A stretch of 12,816 bases of DNA from Armatimonadota bacterium (GCA_030612305.1 JAUWOG010000013.1:1-12816); one strand, 5' to 3'; numbered from the stretch's first letter, positions 1 to 8,052 are shown. The notes: generated by a model not told the origin, from the letters alone. Numbers and translations: made by a program.

Positions 1-100
1 CCTGCTGGGCCCCCGCACCCATAAAGATGAAACAGAAGGCGGCCGAAAGCAGATACAGCTTCCTGGAGAACGCCGGCGAGCGGTCCTGAGCTTGTCCCAT
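1..100 (-). CDS. N-terminal fragment of a membrane or exported protein, MFS-transporter-like
   Basis: Reading the minus strand from the ATG at 100-98 gives 33 codons without a stop, running off the left edge. After about 14 polar residues comes a basic pair (Arg13-Lys14), then a hydrophobic stretch starting LYLLSAAF and ending FMGAGAQQ. This resembles the first transmembrane helix of major facilitator superfamily transporters, where a Phe-rich helix is followed by a small-residue/Gln turn. It could instead be a signal peptide, since an Ala-Gly-Ala motif precedes Gln-Gln. The start is not certain: an AGGA lies directly against the ATG, which is too close for a normal ribosome-binding site, and the frame is open upstream to a TGA with a CTG codon in between. 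It is transcribed away from the exported paralogues. The rest of the gene is outside the window. Confidence 0.5.
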   Translation of the reverse strand, partial: MGQAQDRSPAFSRKLYLLSAAFCFIFMGAGAQQ

Positions 101-177
101 TCCTGTCAGTCTTTCCGGCCTGAGGCGATGACTCCGTGCGCTTCACGGACATGAAACCCGGCTGGCATATTCGCAAC

Positions 178-206
178 ATGATACCGCATGGGCCTGCGCA
201 ATACAA
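178..206 (-). promoter_or_regulatory. possible sigma70-like promoter for the leftward gene
   Basis: On the minus strand TTGTAT (206-201) is followed after exactly 17 bases by TATCAT (183-178). The -10 matches the consensus at 5 of 6 positions and the -35 at only 3 of 6. It would give a leader of roughly 70 bases before the ATG at 100. I found no equally good plus-strand promoter for the exported protein genes between 101 and 347. Confidence 0.25.
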
Positions 207-324
207 CCGCCCCAGCGCGCACACCCAGCTCCATGTCTGCGACCCGGGCCACGTTCACATTCAGCAATCGAAATCGCAGGGAGGAGTTCCAGCGGCCGAT
301 GGCTAATGTTACTGTGGTTCGCAT

Positions 325-1757
325 CCAGCAATCGGAGGTATCCGCACATGTGTAAGCTCCTGCTGTCATGTTTCATGCTCACGGCAATGGTCTCGATGGC
401 GTATGCACAGCTCGATGTCGCCAAACTTGCGCAGGCCTACAAGGATTTCGACATGGCCCGCAATGAGGGCAAGGGCTACTCTGAGAGCCCTGACTCCAGC
501 TCTCTCGGATGGGGCGAAGGTAGCATCATCCAATCCTACGCACTGATGTGGGAGGTGACGGAGGACACATACTGGCTCGGCCAGATCAGCCGCCATTTCC
601 GAAACATAATGGCCACCGCCACTGACCCGGATGGCGACGGCTATCTGAGCTGGACGACCAAGGCCTACTCGACCGCCGTCGCCTATGCCGAGCGGCTGCA
701 TAATGTATCAGACGCGAAGATTGCGCCCGCTTCTCAGATCAACAGGAACGGCAAGGCGGCTGCTACATGTAGTGGCCATAAGTACATAATTGAGTTCCAC
801 AGTGGGCCCGGAGCATTCCGTGTTCGCGACTGGAATACGCAAGCGGTTCTGGCGGAGGACGTCGAGTACAAAGATGGCGCTGAGATTGCGCAGGTCGTGC
901 CATTCAAGTTCAAGATCAGCGGCGAAACACACCAGGGCGACCGCTTCATGGTGCGCACTTACGTGCCGGCGGCTGTGGAATACGTCGTGCACCAGGGCAT
1001 GTTCATATATCCGGTGGCGCTATTCATCGAGGCGGTCAAGAGCACCCCCGCGCTGCAGGACGAGTTCGGCAAGGCCGCCGACGAATTCCTCGCCTTCATC
1101 AAGAAGCATGTATTTGAGCACAACGAGCAGGACTGGATCGAGATGGGAGAGCGTGGCGGCGCCTATCGCGAACAGGCCCTCTTCACCGCCCGCGACCCTA
1201 ATGTCATCTTGCCCCACAACCAGTACGGGGCGCTCGGGCGGGCGTGGATCGTGCTCAAGGACATCGAGGGCGCGCATCCGCTGATGGCCGACCGCGGTGA
1301 GAAGATGGCACGTTACTTCCACAGCTACCTGGAACTCGATGAAGAAAAAAACGCCTACAAGTGGCACTACATGGACTGGATATTGTACGGCGAGCCGAAA
1401 AGTTCCGGCTACGAAGATACCAGCCATGCAGCGCTGACGATGAGCCTGGCGGTAGTGGCGGCCCGACGAGGCCTCGTCTTCACCGATGAGGACATGGTGC
1501 GCATCGCCAATACCTGGCTGAAGCTGATGTGGAACCAGGATGAGGCGGACCCGAAGATGGCCGCGAGCGTGGCCGGCGGCGAACCGCACAAGGCCCCGGC
1601 ACTCTACAACTGGTGGTCGGATCTCTCGCAGTGGGACCGCCAGATCTATGACCTGGCCCTCACTTGTTTCCTTGCCACGGACGAACAAAAGCAGGCCGCC
1701 TCGGCGCCGGCGATGCTGCATTGCGCCAAGCGGGCTGGCGTGCAGCTCAAGCAATAG
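325..1757 (+). repeat. tandem gene duplication, copy 1
   Basis: Homology to copy 2 begins about 23 bases before the start codon (CCAGCAATCGG here, CCAACAATCGG there) and continues at a constant offset of 1460 bases through the GGAGG ribosome-binding site, signal peptide and most of the gene. Over the first 215 or so bases the two copies are about 93% identical by eye. Confidence 0.9.
348..1757 (+). CDS. exported alpha-toroid-like protein with beta insert, paralogue 1 (function unknown)
   Basis: A 469-residue protein. The ATG at 348 is chosen over an upstream in-frame ATG at 306 because GGAGG (334-338) lies 9 bases ahead and a typical signal peptide follows, with predicted cleavage after Ala20 (AYA before QLD). 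The mature N-terminal part has GWGEGSIIQSYAL-type helical motifs (54-66) and a DPDGDGYLSW loop (93-102) that looks calcium-binding. A beta-rich insert covers about 142-207. The C-terminal part carries PHNQY (289-293), YEDTSHAALTM (355-365) and FTDEDMVRIANTW (378-390). This pattern suggests an (alpha/alpha) barrel or toroid as in polysaccharide lyases, epimerases and related glycan enzymes. I cannot name the family, the substrate or the catalytic residues. It probably acts outside the cytoplasm. The next gene is a close paralogue 50 bases downstream, so they are likely co-transcribed. Confidence 0.85.
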   Translation: MCKLLLSCFMLTAMVSMAYAQLDVAKLAQAYKDFDMARNEGKGYSESPDSSSLGWGEGSIIQSYALMWEVTEDTYWLGQISRHFRNIMATATDPDGDGYLSWTTKAYSTAVAYAERLHNVSDAKIAPASQINRNGKAAATCSGHKYIIEFHSGPGAFRVRDWNTQAVLAEDVEYKDGAEIAQVVPFKFKISGETHQGDRFMVRTYVPAAVEYVVHQGMFIYPVALFIEAVKSTPALQDEFGKAADEFLAFIKKHVFEHNEQDWIEMGERGGAYREQALFTARDPNVILPHNQYGALGRAWIVLKDIEGAHPLMADRGEKMARYFHSYLELDEEKNAYKWHYMDWILYGEPKSSGYEDTSHAALTMSLAVVAARRGLVFTDEDMVRIANTWLKLMWNQDEADPKMAASVAGGEPHKAPALYNWWSDLSQWDRQIYDLALTCFLATDEQKQAASAPAMLHCAKRAGVQLKQ

Positions 1758-1784
1758 GTCACCAAAGCTGGCAGACAGTACATA

Positions 1785-3220
1785 CCAACAATCGGAGGTA
1801 TCCGCACATGTGTAAGCTCCTGCTGTCGTGTTTCATGCTCGCCGCAATGGTCTCGATGGTGTATGCACAGCTCGACGCCGCCAAACTCGCGCAGGCCTAC
1901 AAGGATTTCGACATGGCCCGCCGTGAGGGCAAGGGCTACTCCGAGAGTCCTGACTCCGCCACTCTCGGATGGGGCGAAGGTAGCATCATCCAATCCTACG
2001 CACTGAGGGGGGAGGTGACGGAGGACACATACTGGCTCACTAAGATCACCGAGCATTTCCGCAATATCATGGGTACAGCCACTGACCCGGATGGCGACGG
2101 CTATCTGAGCTGGCAGACCGCCGTCTATAACTACAACGTTGCATACGCCCAGCGCCTCCACAACGTCTCAGCAGCCCAGATCGCACCGGACCATATCAAG
2201 GAGGGGGCGAAGAGCGGTGTCCCCAACGCGACCGGCCATACCTACCTCATTGAGTTCCAGACCGACGCCGCGCATTTCCAGATCCGCGACTGGGACACGC
2301 AGGAACTCGTCGCCGAGAATGTCGAGTACGTGGATGGCGCCGACATTGATCAGATAGGGCCCTTCAAGCTGAAAATAACTGGCGCAACCCACCACGGCGA
2401 CCGCTTCATGGTACACACCCAGCCGCCCGAACCCACGGAGTTCACTGTCCACCAGGGCATGTTCATCTACCCGGTCGCGCTCTTCATCGAGGCGATCAAA
2501 AGCACCCCCGAACTCCAGGACGAGTTCGGCAAGGACGCCGACGAATTCCTCGCCTTCATCAACAAGCACCTCTTCGAGAAGAACGAGCAGGACTGGCTGG
2601 AGATGGGCGAACTCGGCGGCGGCTACCGCTTCCAGCCGCTGCTGACCGATCGCTTCGCCAACAGAATCATGCCGCACAATCAGTTCGCCGCTCTCGCCCG
2701 CGCATGGGTCGTGCTCAAGGACATCGAGGGCGCGCATCCGCTGATGGCCGACCGCGCCGAGAAGATGGTGCGCTACTTCCACAGCTTCCTCGAACTCGAC
2801 GAAGACAACAACGCTTACAAGTGGCGTTACTGGGACTGGATTGAGTACGGGCAGCCGGGGAGCATGGGCACCGCTGAAGATACGAGTCATGCCGCGCTCA
2901 CCATGAGCCTGGCGATGGTCGCGGCCCGTCGAGGCCTGATCTTCACCGACGAGGACATGGTGCGCATCGCCAACACCTGGCTCAAGGTGATGTGGAACCA
3001 GGATGAGGCGGACCCGAAGATGGCGGCGGGCGTGGACGGCCGCGAACCGCACAATTTCGCGGCGCTCCTCAACTGGTGGTCGGAGCTGTCGCAGTGGGAC
3101 CGCCAGGTCCATGACGTGGCTCTCACCTGTTTCCTGGCCAAAGACGACAAAGGGCAAGCCATTTGGGCTCCGGCAATGCTTGTCTGCGCGAAGCGTGCCG
3201 GCATCGAATTCCAGAAGTGA
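1785..3220 (+). repeat. tandem gene duplication, copy 2
   Basis: Second copy of the 325-1757 unit, including its 5' leader. The repeated leader keeps GGAGG at 1794-1798 and the sequence through the start codon unchanged. A one-residue insertion before the EDTSHAALTM motif shifts the offset near the 3' end. Confidence 0.9.
1808..3220 (+). CDS. exported alpha-toroid-like protein with beta insert, paralogue 2 (function unknown)
   Basis: A 470-residue protein. The ATG at 1808 is chosen because GGAGG (1794-1798) precedes it at the same spacing as in paralogue 1 and a signal peptide follows, with likely cleavage after Ala20 (VYA before QLD). It keeps the GWGEGS motif, the DPDGDG loop (93-98), the beta insert (about 142-207), PHNQF (289-293) and EDTSHAALTM (357-366). 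By my count it is about 87% identical to paralogue 1 over residues 1-100, only about 50% over 101-210, and roughly 78% over the rest. It shares upstream gene context and probably transcript with paralogue 1. The uneven divergence suggests either gene conversion of the ends or diversifying change in the middle. An exported glycan-active or glycan-binding role is a guess from the fold impression only. Confidence 0.85.
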   Translation: MCKLLLSCFMLAAMVSMVYAQLDAAKLAQAYKDFDMARREGKGYSESPDSATLGWGEGSIIQSYALRGEVTEDTYWLTKITEHFRNIMGTATDPDGDGYLSWQTAVYNYNVAYAQRLHNVSAAQIAPDHIKEGAKSGVPNATGHTYLIEFQTDAAHFQIRDWDTQELVAENVEYVDGADIDQIGPFKLKITGATHHGDRFMVHTQPPEPTEFTVHQGMFIYPVALFIEAIKSTPELQDEFGKDADEFLAFINKHLFEKNEQDWLEMGELGGGYRFQPLLTDRFANRIMPHNQFAALARAWVVLKDIEGAHPLMADRAEKMVRYFHSFLELDEDNNAYKWRYWDWIEYGQPGSMGTAEDTSHAALTMSLAMVAARRGLIFTDEDMVRIANTWLKVMWNQDEADPKMAAGVDGREPHNFAALLNWWSELSQWDRQVHDVALTCFLAKDDKGQAIWAPAMLVCAKRAGIEFQK

Positions 3221-3251
3221 CGGCGGCACGCCTCTCTTCCGACGGTATGTT

Positions 3252-3270
3252 CTCAGCGCGCGCCGCTGAG
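3252..3270 (+). terminator. hairpin downstream of the exported paralogues, possible terminator
   Basis: CTCAGCG (3252-3258) and CGCTGAG (3264-3270) form a perfect 7-bp stem with a 5-base loop, 31 bases after the stop of paralogue 2. There is no T-run after it, so an intrinsic terminator is not proven; it may instead protect the 3' end of the transcript. Confidence 0.35.
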
Positions 3271-3292
3271 GGCACTTCGGTACGCCTCGCAC

Positions 3293-3322
3293 TTGGCAGT
3301 TCCGCCTGCGGCGTGATAGACT
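3293..3322 (+). promoter_or_regulatory. possible promoter for the AspD-like gene
   Basis: TTGGCA (3293-3298) is followed after 18 bases by TAGACT (3317-3322). These match the sigma70 consensus at 5 of 6 and 4 of 6 positions. The site sits between the hairpin at 3252-3270 and the start codon at 3382, which suits a new transcription unit. The assignment rests on sequence resemblance only. Confidence 0.35.
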
Positions 3323-3381
3323 ATCCCGACGCACCAAGGCATCATCCACTAGAAACGACACATACATTGGAACCGCATCTC

Positions 3382-4998
3382 ATGCCGCTGAACCCACTCG
3401 AATTATCGCCCTTCACGGCCAAGGACCTCCTTGTCAAACACGCCCGCTCCGTGCTCGGAGCAGACGCGCAACTCCTTGATGCCTCCCGAGGCGGCCCCAA
3501 CTGGCAGCAGCGCACCATCCAATGCGCCTGGCACGCCCTCGGGATGTACGCCGACTACTGCCACGGCGGCCCCGTCGAGAAGCCCACCATTCGTCTGCTC
3601 CCCTCGGGTGCATCCCTCAACCACGTCCCACACTTCGCGCGCTTCGCCGAGGCCGTTGCACCGATGCGGGAGACACTGGAAATCGGCGTCTCCTATCTGC
3701 AGCGAGTGTGGGAATATCTGGCCGATGAGCTTTCGCCTGGCAGGTGGCCCAGCGACATCATCGGCGCACTGACCGCCGCAGCCACTGGTGCATACTACCC
3801 CACGCCGCCGACTCTCGACTTCGTCAAGCCGGTCGCCAACCGCTACCTCGCCCACCTCTTCGGCAACTCGCTCATCGGCGAGACCTTCGACGTGTACCTC
3901 GACAACGGAGCCACCGCCGCGTTCTCCCGCGTTGTCAGTACGATGAGCCGCAATCGCCTCATCAATCCCGGCGACAAGGTGGCAATGGTCTCGCCCTTGT
4001 ACGAGCCGATGAAGGACCTCTTCACCAACCAGTACGGTTGCCGTGTCGTACCGATACGCAGGGAGCGAAGCCGCAACTGGCAGGTGGCTGCAGAGGACGT
4101 TGCCAAGCTCGACGACCCGGAACTCAAGCTCCTCGTCATCGTCTCACCCGGCAACCCCGTCGACTCGACACTCGACTCGCAGTTCCTCGACGACATCGAG
4201 CAAGTGGTCAAGCGCCGCCCGGAACTCGTCATCCTCTCTGACTACGTCTATGCCAACTTCGTTACGCGCGGCTTCGACAACGTCCTCGCCAGAATGCCCA
4301 GAAATGTCGTCCCCTTCTACGCCCCCTCAAAGGACTTCGGACTCGCCGGAGCACGCATCGGCGTCGCCTGGATACACACCGACTCGGTGCTGGACGCACT
4401 GCTGCAGCGGCAAGCCCCCGATGTCGCCGCTGAAGTTGATGCGAGGTACGAAACGCGCTGGGCCACCGGCAGGCCCGCGTTCTACAACCGTCTCCTCATG
4501 GACGCCGCCGGCGTCTCGTTCTCACACATGTCCGGACTCGCGACGCCTGCTGAGGTCCTCGTCACCCTCTGCGCGCGGTTGCCTGTGCTGGCTCCGGACG
4601 AGGCCGGCAGCTACTTCCGTTGGCTGCGCGGGGAGCTGGCCGGCCGCATGGAGGCGCTTTACGACGGCCTCGGCATCGAGCTCGTGCGTAGTCGCCCCGA
4701 CGCCTGCAGCAACTACTCCGCCCTGGTCTCTCTCGATGAGGTCGCGGCCGCCCGGGGCCCTGACTGCGCATCCACCTTCAGCGACGTCCCGCTCTGGGAT
4801 TTCCTCAAGCACCTGGCACACAGTCGCGGCACCATCATCATGCCTGGGCCGGCGTTCGGCGGAGAGGACAGATCCGCCCGCATTTGTCTGACCTCTCTCG
4901 GCAATACATCGTGCCGCGAGGTCGGCCGCAACATCGCCGAAGCCATCGGCGATTACACCTTCCCTACTCCCTGCCCCCACTGCGACGGAGGCTCCTGA
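3382..4998 (+). CDS. PLP-dependent aspartate 4-decarboxylase-like / aspartate aminotransferase-like enzyme
   Basis: A 538-residue fold-type-I PLP enzyme, close to the usual AspD length of about 530. AspD enzymes remove the beta-carboxyl of L-aspartate to give L-alanine and CO2 and also show aspartate aminotransferase activity. Visible landmarks are LSPFTAKDLL near the N-terminus, the family's substrate-side RGGPNW (Arg36), a GAYYP segment (136-140), SPGNP (255-259), SDYVY (286-290), the PLP-binding lysine Lys317 in APSKDFGLAGARIGV, GRPAFYNRLLMD, and Arg500 near the C-terminus as the likely carboxylate clamp. Some family positions differ, for example Ala where AspD proteins usually have Trp after the lysine motif, so a related substrate is possible. 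The ATG at 3382 gives a family-like N-terminus, but no clear Shine-Dalgarno precedes it; the in-frame TTG at 3367 is an alternative. The membrane protein gene follows after 152 bases. Confidence 0.75.
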   Translation: MPLNPLELSPFTAKDLLVKHARSVLGADAQLLDASRGGPNWQQRTIQCAWHALGMYADYCHGGPVEKPTIRLLPSGASLNHVPHFARFAEAVAPMRETLEIGVSYLQRVWEYLADELSPGRWPSDIIGALTAAATGAYYPTPPTLDFVKPVANRYLAHLFGNSLIGETFDVYLDNGATAAFSRVVSTMSRNRLINPGDKVAMVSPLYEPMKDLFTNQYGCRVVPIRRERSRNWQVAAEDVAKLDDPELKLLVIVSPGNPVDSTLDSQFLDDIEQVVKRRPELVILSDYVYANFVTRGFDNVLARMPRNVVPFYAPSKDFGLAGARIGVAWIHTDSVLDALLQRQAPDVAAEVDARYETRWATGRPAFYNRLLMDAAGVSFSHMSGLATPAEVLVTLCARLPVLAPDEAGSYFRWLRGELAGRMEALYDGLGIELVRSRPDACSNYSALVSLDEVAAARGPDCASTFSDVPLWDFLKHLAHSRGTIIMPGPAFGGEDRSARICLTSLGNTSCREVGRNIAEAIGDYTFPTPCPHCDGGS

Positions 4999-5150
4999 CC
5001 GGCCCCATTCCCATACGCGTGGGCACCCTTTATGAGGACGCGCAGCATCCCGACGCCGTACCCGTCGCACGGGGCAGGTGAGCCCGCTCCGCACGGCGAA
5101 TATGCACTATGCACGTTACCAACCCACAACGCGCAATACGGACTTCACAC

Positions 5151-7157
5151 ATGGCAGACCAACTCCACACACAACCATCGCCCACCGACCCGGCCGGAGA
5201 TGCCGACCAGCAGGCACACCACGGCCTCCAGGCCAGGGCGGTCGCAGTATCCATCATACTGCTCATCATCAGCCTCATCTGGATGCGCCAGGCCGGCATC
5301 ATCGCCCTCGGAGTGCAGATTGGCGAGAGCGTCCCCGTGATTCCCGCCATTGCCGCCGTCCTCCTCCTGGCGGCCATCGGGCCCCTCCTCAACCGCTTGC
5401 CCAAGGCCTTCCACTTCCCCCGCCACCAGTCCCTGCTCGTGTACGCATTCCTCTGCATTGCCGTTTCCATGTCTTCGGTGGGCGTCGTCCGCCAGATACT
5501 CCCGCAACTGACCGTCCCATTCTACTTCGCCAGCCCTGACAACAACTACGCCCAAATCCAGGACGACATACCCTCCTGGCTCGCACCGAAGGACCCCGAG
5601 GCAATCCGCGGCATGTACGAGGGCACCGAGGACGGAGCCGTGATCTGGGGGCCCTGGATTCTCCCGCTCATCGTATGGACCATCTTCATACTCGCCAATT
5701 TCATCGTCATATACGCCCTCATGCTGGTATTTCGCCGGCAGTGGATTGAAAAAGAGCACCTTACTTTCCCCATCGTGCGCCTGGTCATGGACATGTCCGA
5801 CTACGGCGATGGCGGCGCGATCGGCGCCTTCTTGCGCAATCCGCTGATGTGGACTGCCTTCGCCCTCGCCGCCATTTACAACCTCATGAACATGCTCCAG
5901 GCCTGGAATCCCGCTATCCCGGCCCTCGGCAAGTACTACGACCTCAGCTCCGTGCTGACCGAGCGCCCCTGGTCCGCCCTCAGGCCTATGTCCCTTGCCT
6001 GGCGACCCGAGAACTTCGGCATCGGATACCTCGTATCAACCGAGGTACTCCTCTCCGTATGGGTCTTCTATCTCATGCTCCGCTTCTCAAACTTCACAGC
6101 CGTCCTCGCCGGATATGAAATCCCCGGCATGCCCTTTGCGACTGAACAGGCTTACGGCGGATACCTCGCCCTCGGCATAGTCCTCTTCTGGATGGGCCGC
6201 GAGCACATCGCCGAAATCCTCCGCAAGGCCTTCACCGGCGATCCGACCATAGACGACAGCGGCGAACCGTTCTCGTACAAGACCACCGTCTGGGCGGCCA
6301 TCATCGGCTTCGCGGCGATGATGATCATCGCGGTGCAGGCCGGCATGTACGTCTGGATGGCAGGACTCTACTTCATCATCATTCTCATCTTCGCCGTGAC
6401 GTACGCTCGTGTCCGCGCCGAGGCCGGCGCGCCCATGGTCTGGCTCTTCCCCATCATGAAGCAGTGGCAGATGATGACCTACATCGGCGGCTCCGCGCCC
6501 CTCCAGCGCGGCACCGGCTTCGGCAATCTCACCGTATTCACTCTCTTCTACTGGCTATCTCGCGGCTATTTCCCCACCATGTCCGGGTACCAGGTCGAGG
6601 GCTTCAAGATCGCCGACGAAGCACGCATCAAGCAGCGCACCATGATCATCTGGATGATTGTCGCACTGCTTGTCGGCCTGCTCGGCGCCTACTACCTCCA
6701 CCTCCAGGCCTACTACTCCTTCGGCGCCAACATCCTCGAAGGCGGCACAACCGAAGGCGGCTCACGCGTGCGCGCTGCTGCCGCCGCCTGGGAATCGCTG
6801 TCCTCATGGGTGGACACCAACTCAATGCCGGACGTGAGGCGCACCACTGCCGCCGGTGTCGGTTTCCTAGTCACCGTCGGCCTCGTGCTGCTCCGCTCCA
6901 TGTTCCTCCGCTTCCCCCTCCACCCACTCGGATACGTCATGGTCACCTCCTACGGCGGCCCCATCTGGGGACCGTTTTTCCTCGTCTGGATAATCAAGAC
7001 TATCATCCTCCGCGTCGGGGGGATGCGCCTCTACCGCCAGCTCATTCCGTTCTTCCTCGGCCTCGTCATAGGCCACTATTTCGCCGCCGGAGTCGTCTGG
7101 GGTTCGATAAGCCTCATCAACGAGATGTACCGCCGCTACGGCGTCTGGTTCGGCTGA
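5151..7157 (+). CDS. polytopic membrane protein of the DUF6785/DUF6784 type, possible transporter
   Basis: A 668-residue integral membrane protein with about 13 hydrophobic helices by eye, starting near residue 30 after a polar Gln/Pro/Asp-rich N-terminus. The order of conserved-looking blocks matches what I recall of DUF6785 (N-terminal) followed by DUF6784 (C-terminal): a PFYFASP segment, PSWLAPKDPEAIRGMYEG, WGPWILPLIVWTIF, RRQWIEKEHLTFPIV, TERPWSAL, and a C-terminal HPLGYVMV...GPIWGPFFL region. These proteins are thought to be distant relatives of oligopeptide-type transporters, but substrate and mechanism are not established. It follows the AspD-like gene in the same direction, with the GNAT gene 40 bases downstream. 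The ATG at 5151 is preferred because it gives the shorter polar N-terminus; the in-frame ATG at 5109 is possible, and neither has a strong ribosome-binding site. Confidence 0.8.
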   Translation: MADQLHTQPSPTDPAGDADQQAHHGLQARAVAVSIILLIISLIWMRQAGIIALGVQIGESVPVIPAIAAVLLLAAIGPLLNRLPKAFHFPRHQSLLVYAFLCIAVSMSSVGVVRQILPQLTVPFYFASPDNNYAQIQDDIPSWLAPKDPEAIRGMYEGTEDGAVIWGPWILPLIVWTIFILANFIVIYALMLVFRRQWIEKEHLTFPIVRLVMDMSDYGDGGAIGAFLRNPLMWTAFALAAIYNLMNMLQAWNPAIPALGKYYDLSSVLTERPWSALRPMSLAWRPENFGIGYLVSTEVLLSVWVFYLMLRFSNFTAVLAGYEIPGMPFATEQAYGGYLALGIVLFWMGREHIAEILRKAFTGDPTIDDSGEPFSYKTTVWAAIIGFAAMMIIAVQAGMYVWMAGLYFIIILIFAVTYARVRAEAGAPMVWLFPIMKQWQMMTYIGGSAPLQRGTGFGNLTVFTLFYWLSRGYFPTMSGYQVEGFKIADEARIKQRTMIIWMIVALLVGLLGAYYLHLQAYYSFGANILEGGTTEGGSRVRAAAAAWESLSSWVDTNSMPDVRRTTAAGVGFLVTVGLVLLRSMFLRFPLHPLGYVMVTSYGGPIWGPFFLVWIIKTIILRVGGMRLYRQLIPFFLGLVIGHYFAAGVVWGSISLINEMYRRYGVWFG

Positions 7158-7197
7158 TTGACCGGGGGCGCGAAAACGAGACGGAGAAAACCGGCAA

Positions 7198-8052
7198 ATG
7201 ACGCAGAGCAAGATAGAAATCCGCAAGATGACAACCGCCGACATCCCTTTCGGCATGGACCTGAAGAACGCCGTCGGGTGGAACCAATTGCCCGCCGACT
7301 GGGAGCGCCTCATTGCCCTGGAACCCGAGGGCTGCTTCGTCGCCACCTCAGACGGCCGTGACGTCGGCACAGCCACCACCACTGCTTACGAGGACAGATT
7401 CGGCTGGGTCGCGATGGTGCTCGTCCATCCTGACCACCGTCGCAAGGGCATCGGCGCCTCCCTGCTCCACGCCTCCATGGACTATCTCCAGCAGCGTGTC
7501 AAGGCGGTCAAACTCGACGCCACGCCGATGGGCAAGAGCCTCTACGACGGCCTCGGCTTCGTGGACGAGTACATGATCGAGCGATGGCTCGGCAAGGGCA
7601 CGGGCCCTGTAACGCTCCCTGACGTCGTGCCAATTGACCGACAGCTCCTCCCGGCCGTGTGCGAATTCGACGCACCGTTATTTGGCGCCGACCGCTCCCG
7701 ACTCCTCACCATGCTCGTCAACGAAGAGCCCAACACAGCGCTCTGCGTTGCCGACGAGGGCCGCGTAGTTGGCTACGGCATCGTGCGCCCGGGTTACAAC
7801 TGCGCACAACTCGGACCCGTCGTCGCAAAAGAGCCGAACACCGCCGACATGCTCTTCCGCGTGCTCTTAGGCGCCGCCGGCGACCAGCACGTACAGAGCG
7901 ATGTGCTCCTCCCCAACCGCTACGTCCTCGACATGATGCGACACTACCGCTTCGAGAAGCAGCGCCATCTCATCCGCATGTACAGGGGCCAGAACGCCTG
8001 GCCCGGCCTCCCCGAGCATATCTACGCCGCCACCGGACCCGAGAAAGGCTGA
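7198..8052 (+). CDS. GNAT-family N-acetyltransferase with C-terminal second domain
   Basis: A 284-residue protein. The N-terminal GNAT domain (about 6-130) shows the acetyl-CoA signature VLVHPDHRRKGIGASLL (74-90), where Arg82-Lys83-Gly84-Ile85-Gly86 fit the (Q/R)-x-x-G-x-(G/A) pyrophosphate loop. The region 145-275 looks like the degenerate C-terminal half seen in Acetyltransf_18-type proteins: a FGADRSRLL segment, then GYGIVRPGYNCAQLGPVVAKEP, and a terminal HYRFEKQRHLIRMYRG. Such enzymes transfer an acetyl group to an amine, but the acceptor cannot be read from sequence. A GGAG at 7183-7186 lies 11 bases before the ATG. The 40-base gap to the membrane protein gene suggests co-transcription with it. 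Confidence 0.85.
   Translation: MTQSKIEIRKMTTADIPFGMDLKNAVGWNQLPADWERLIALEPEGCFVATSDGRDVGTATTTAYEDRFGWVAMVLVHPDHRRKGIGASLLHASMDYLQQRVKAVKLDATPMGKSLYDGLGFVDEYMIERWLGKGTGPVTLPDVVPIDRQLLPAVCEFDAPLFGADRSRLLTMLVNEEPNTALCVADEGRVVGYGIVRPGYNCAQLGPVVAKEPNTADMLFRVLLGAAGDQHVQSDVLLPNRYVLDMMRHYRFEKQRHLIRMYRGQNAWPGLPEHIYAATGPEKG

Noticed and set aside
262..270. CAGCAATCG, also found in the leader at 326-334, as a relic of a third gene copy
   Set aside because: Nine bases only and the flanks do not match; chance or a short leader repeat is as likely.
2168..3367. A 399-codon open frame on the minus strand opposite exported paralogue 2
   Set aside because: It mirrors the GC-rich codon pattern of the real gene, has no recognisable domains, and extends past the gene end only by chance. 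The plus strand has signal peptide, ribosome-binding site and paralogue support.
3163..3381. An upstream extension of the AspD-like frame into the end of paralogue 2
   Set aside because: The extra residues are not family-like, they overlap the previous gene, and a possible promoter at 3293-3322 lies inside them. The ATG at 3382 gives the expected N-terminus.
5010..5023. CCCA/TGGG hairpin after the AspD-like gene as a terminator
   Set aside because: Only four base pairs and no proper T-run, too weak to call.
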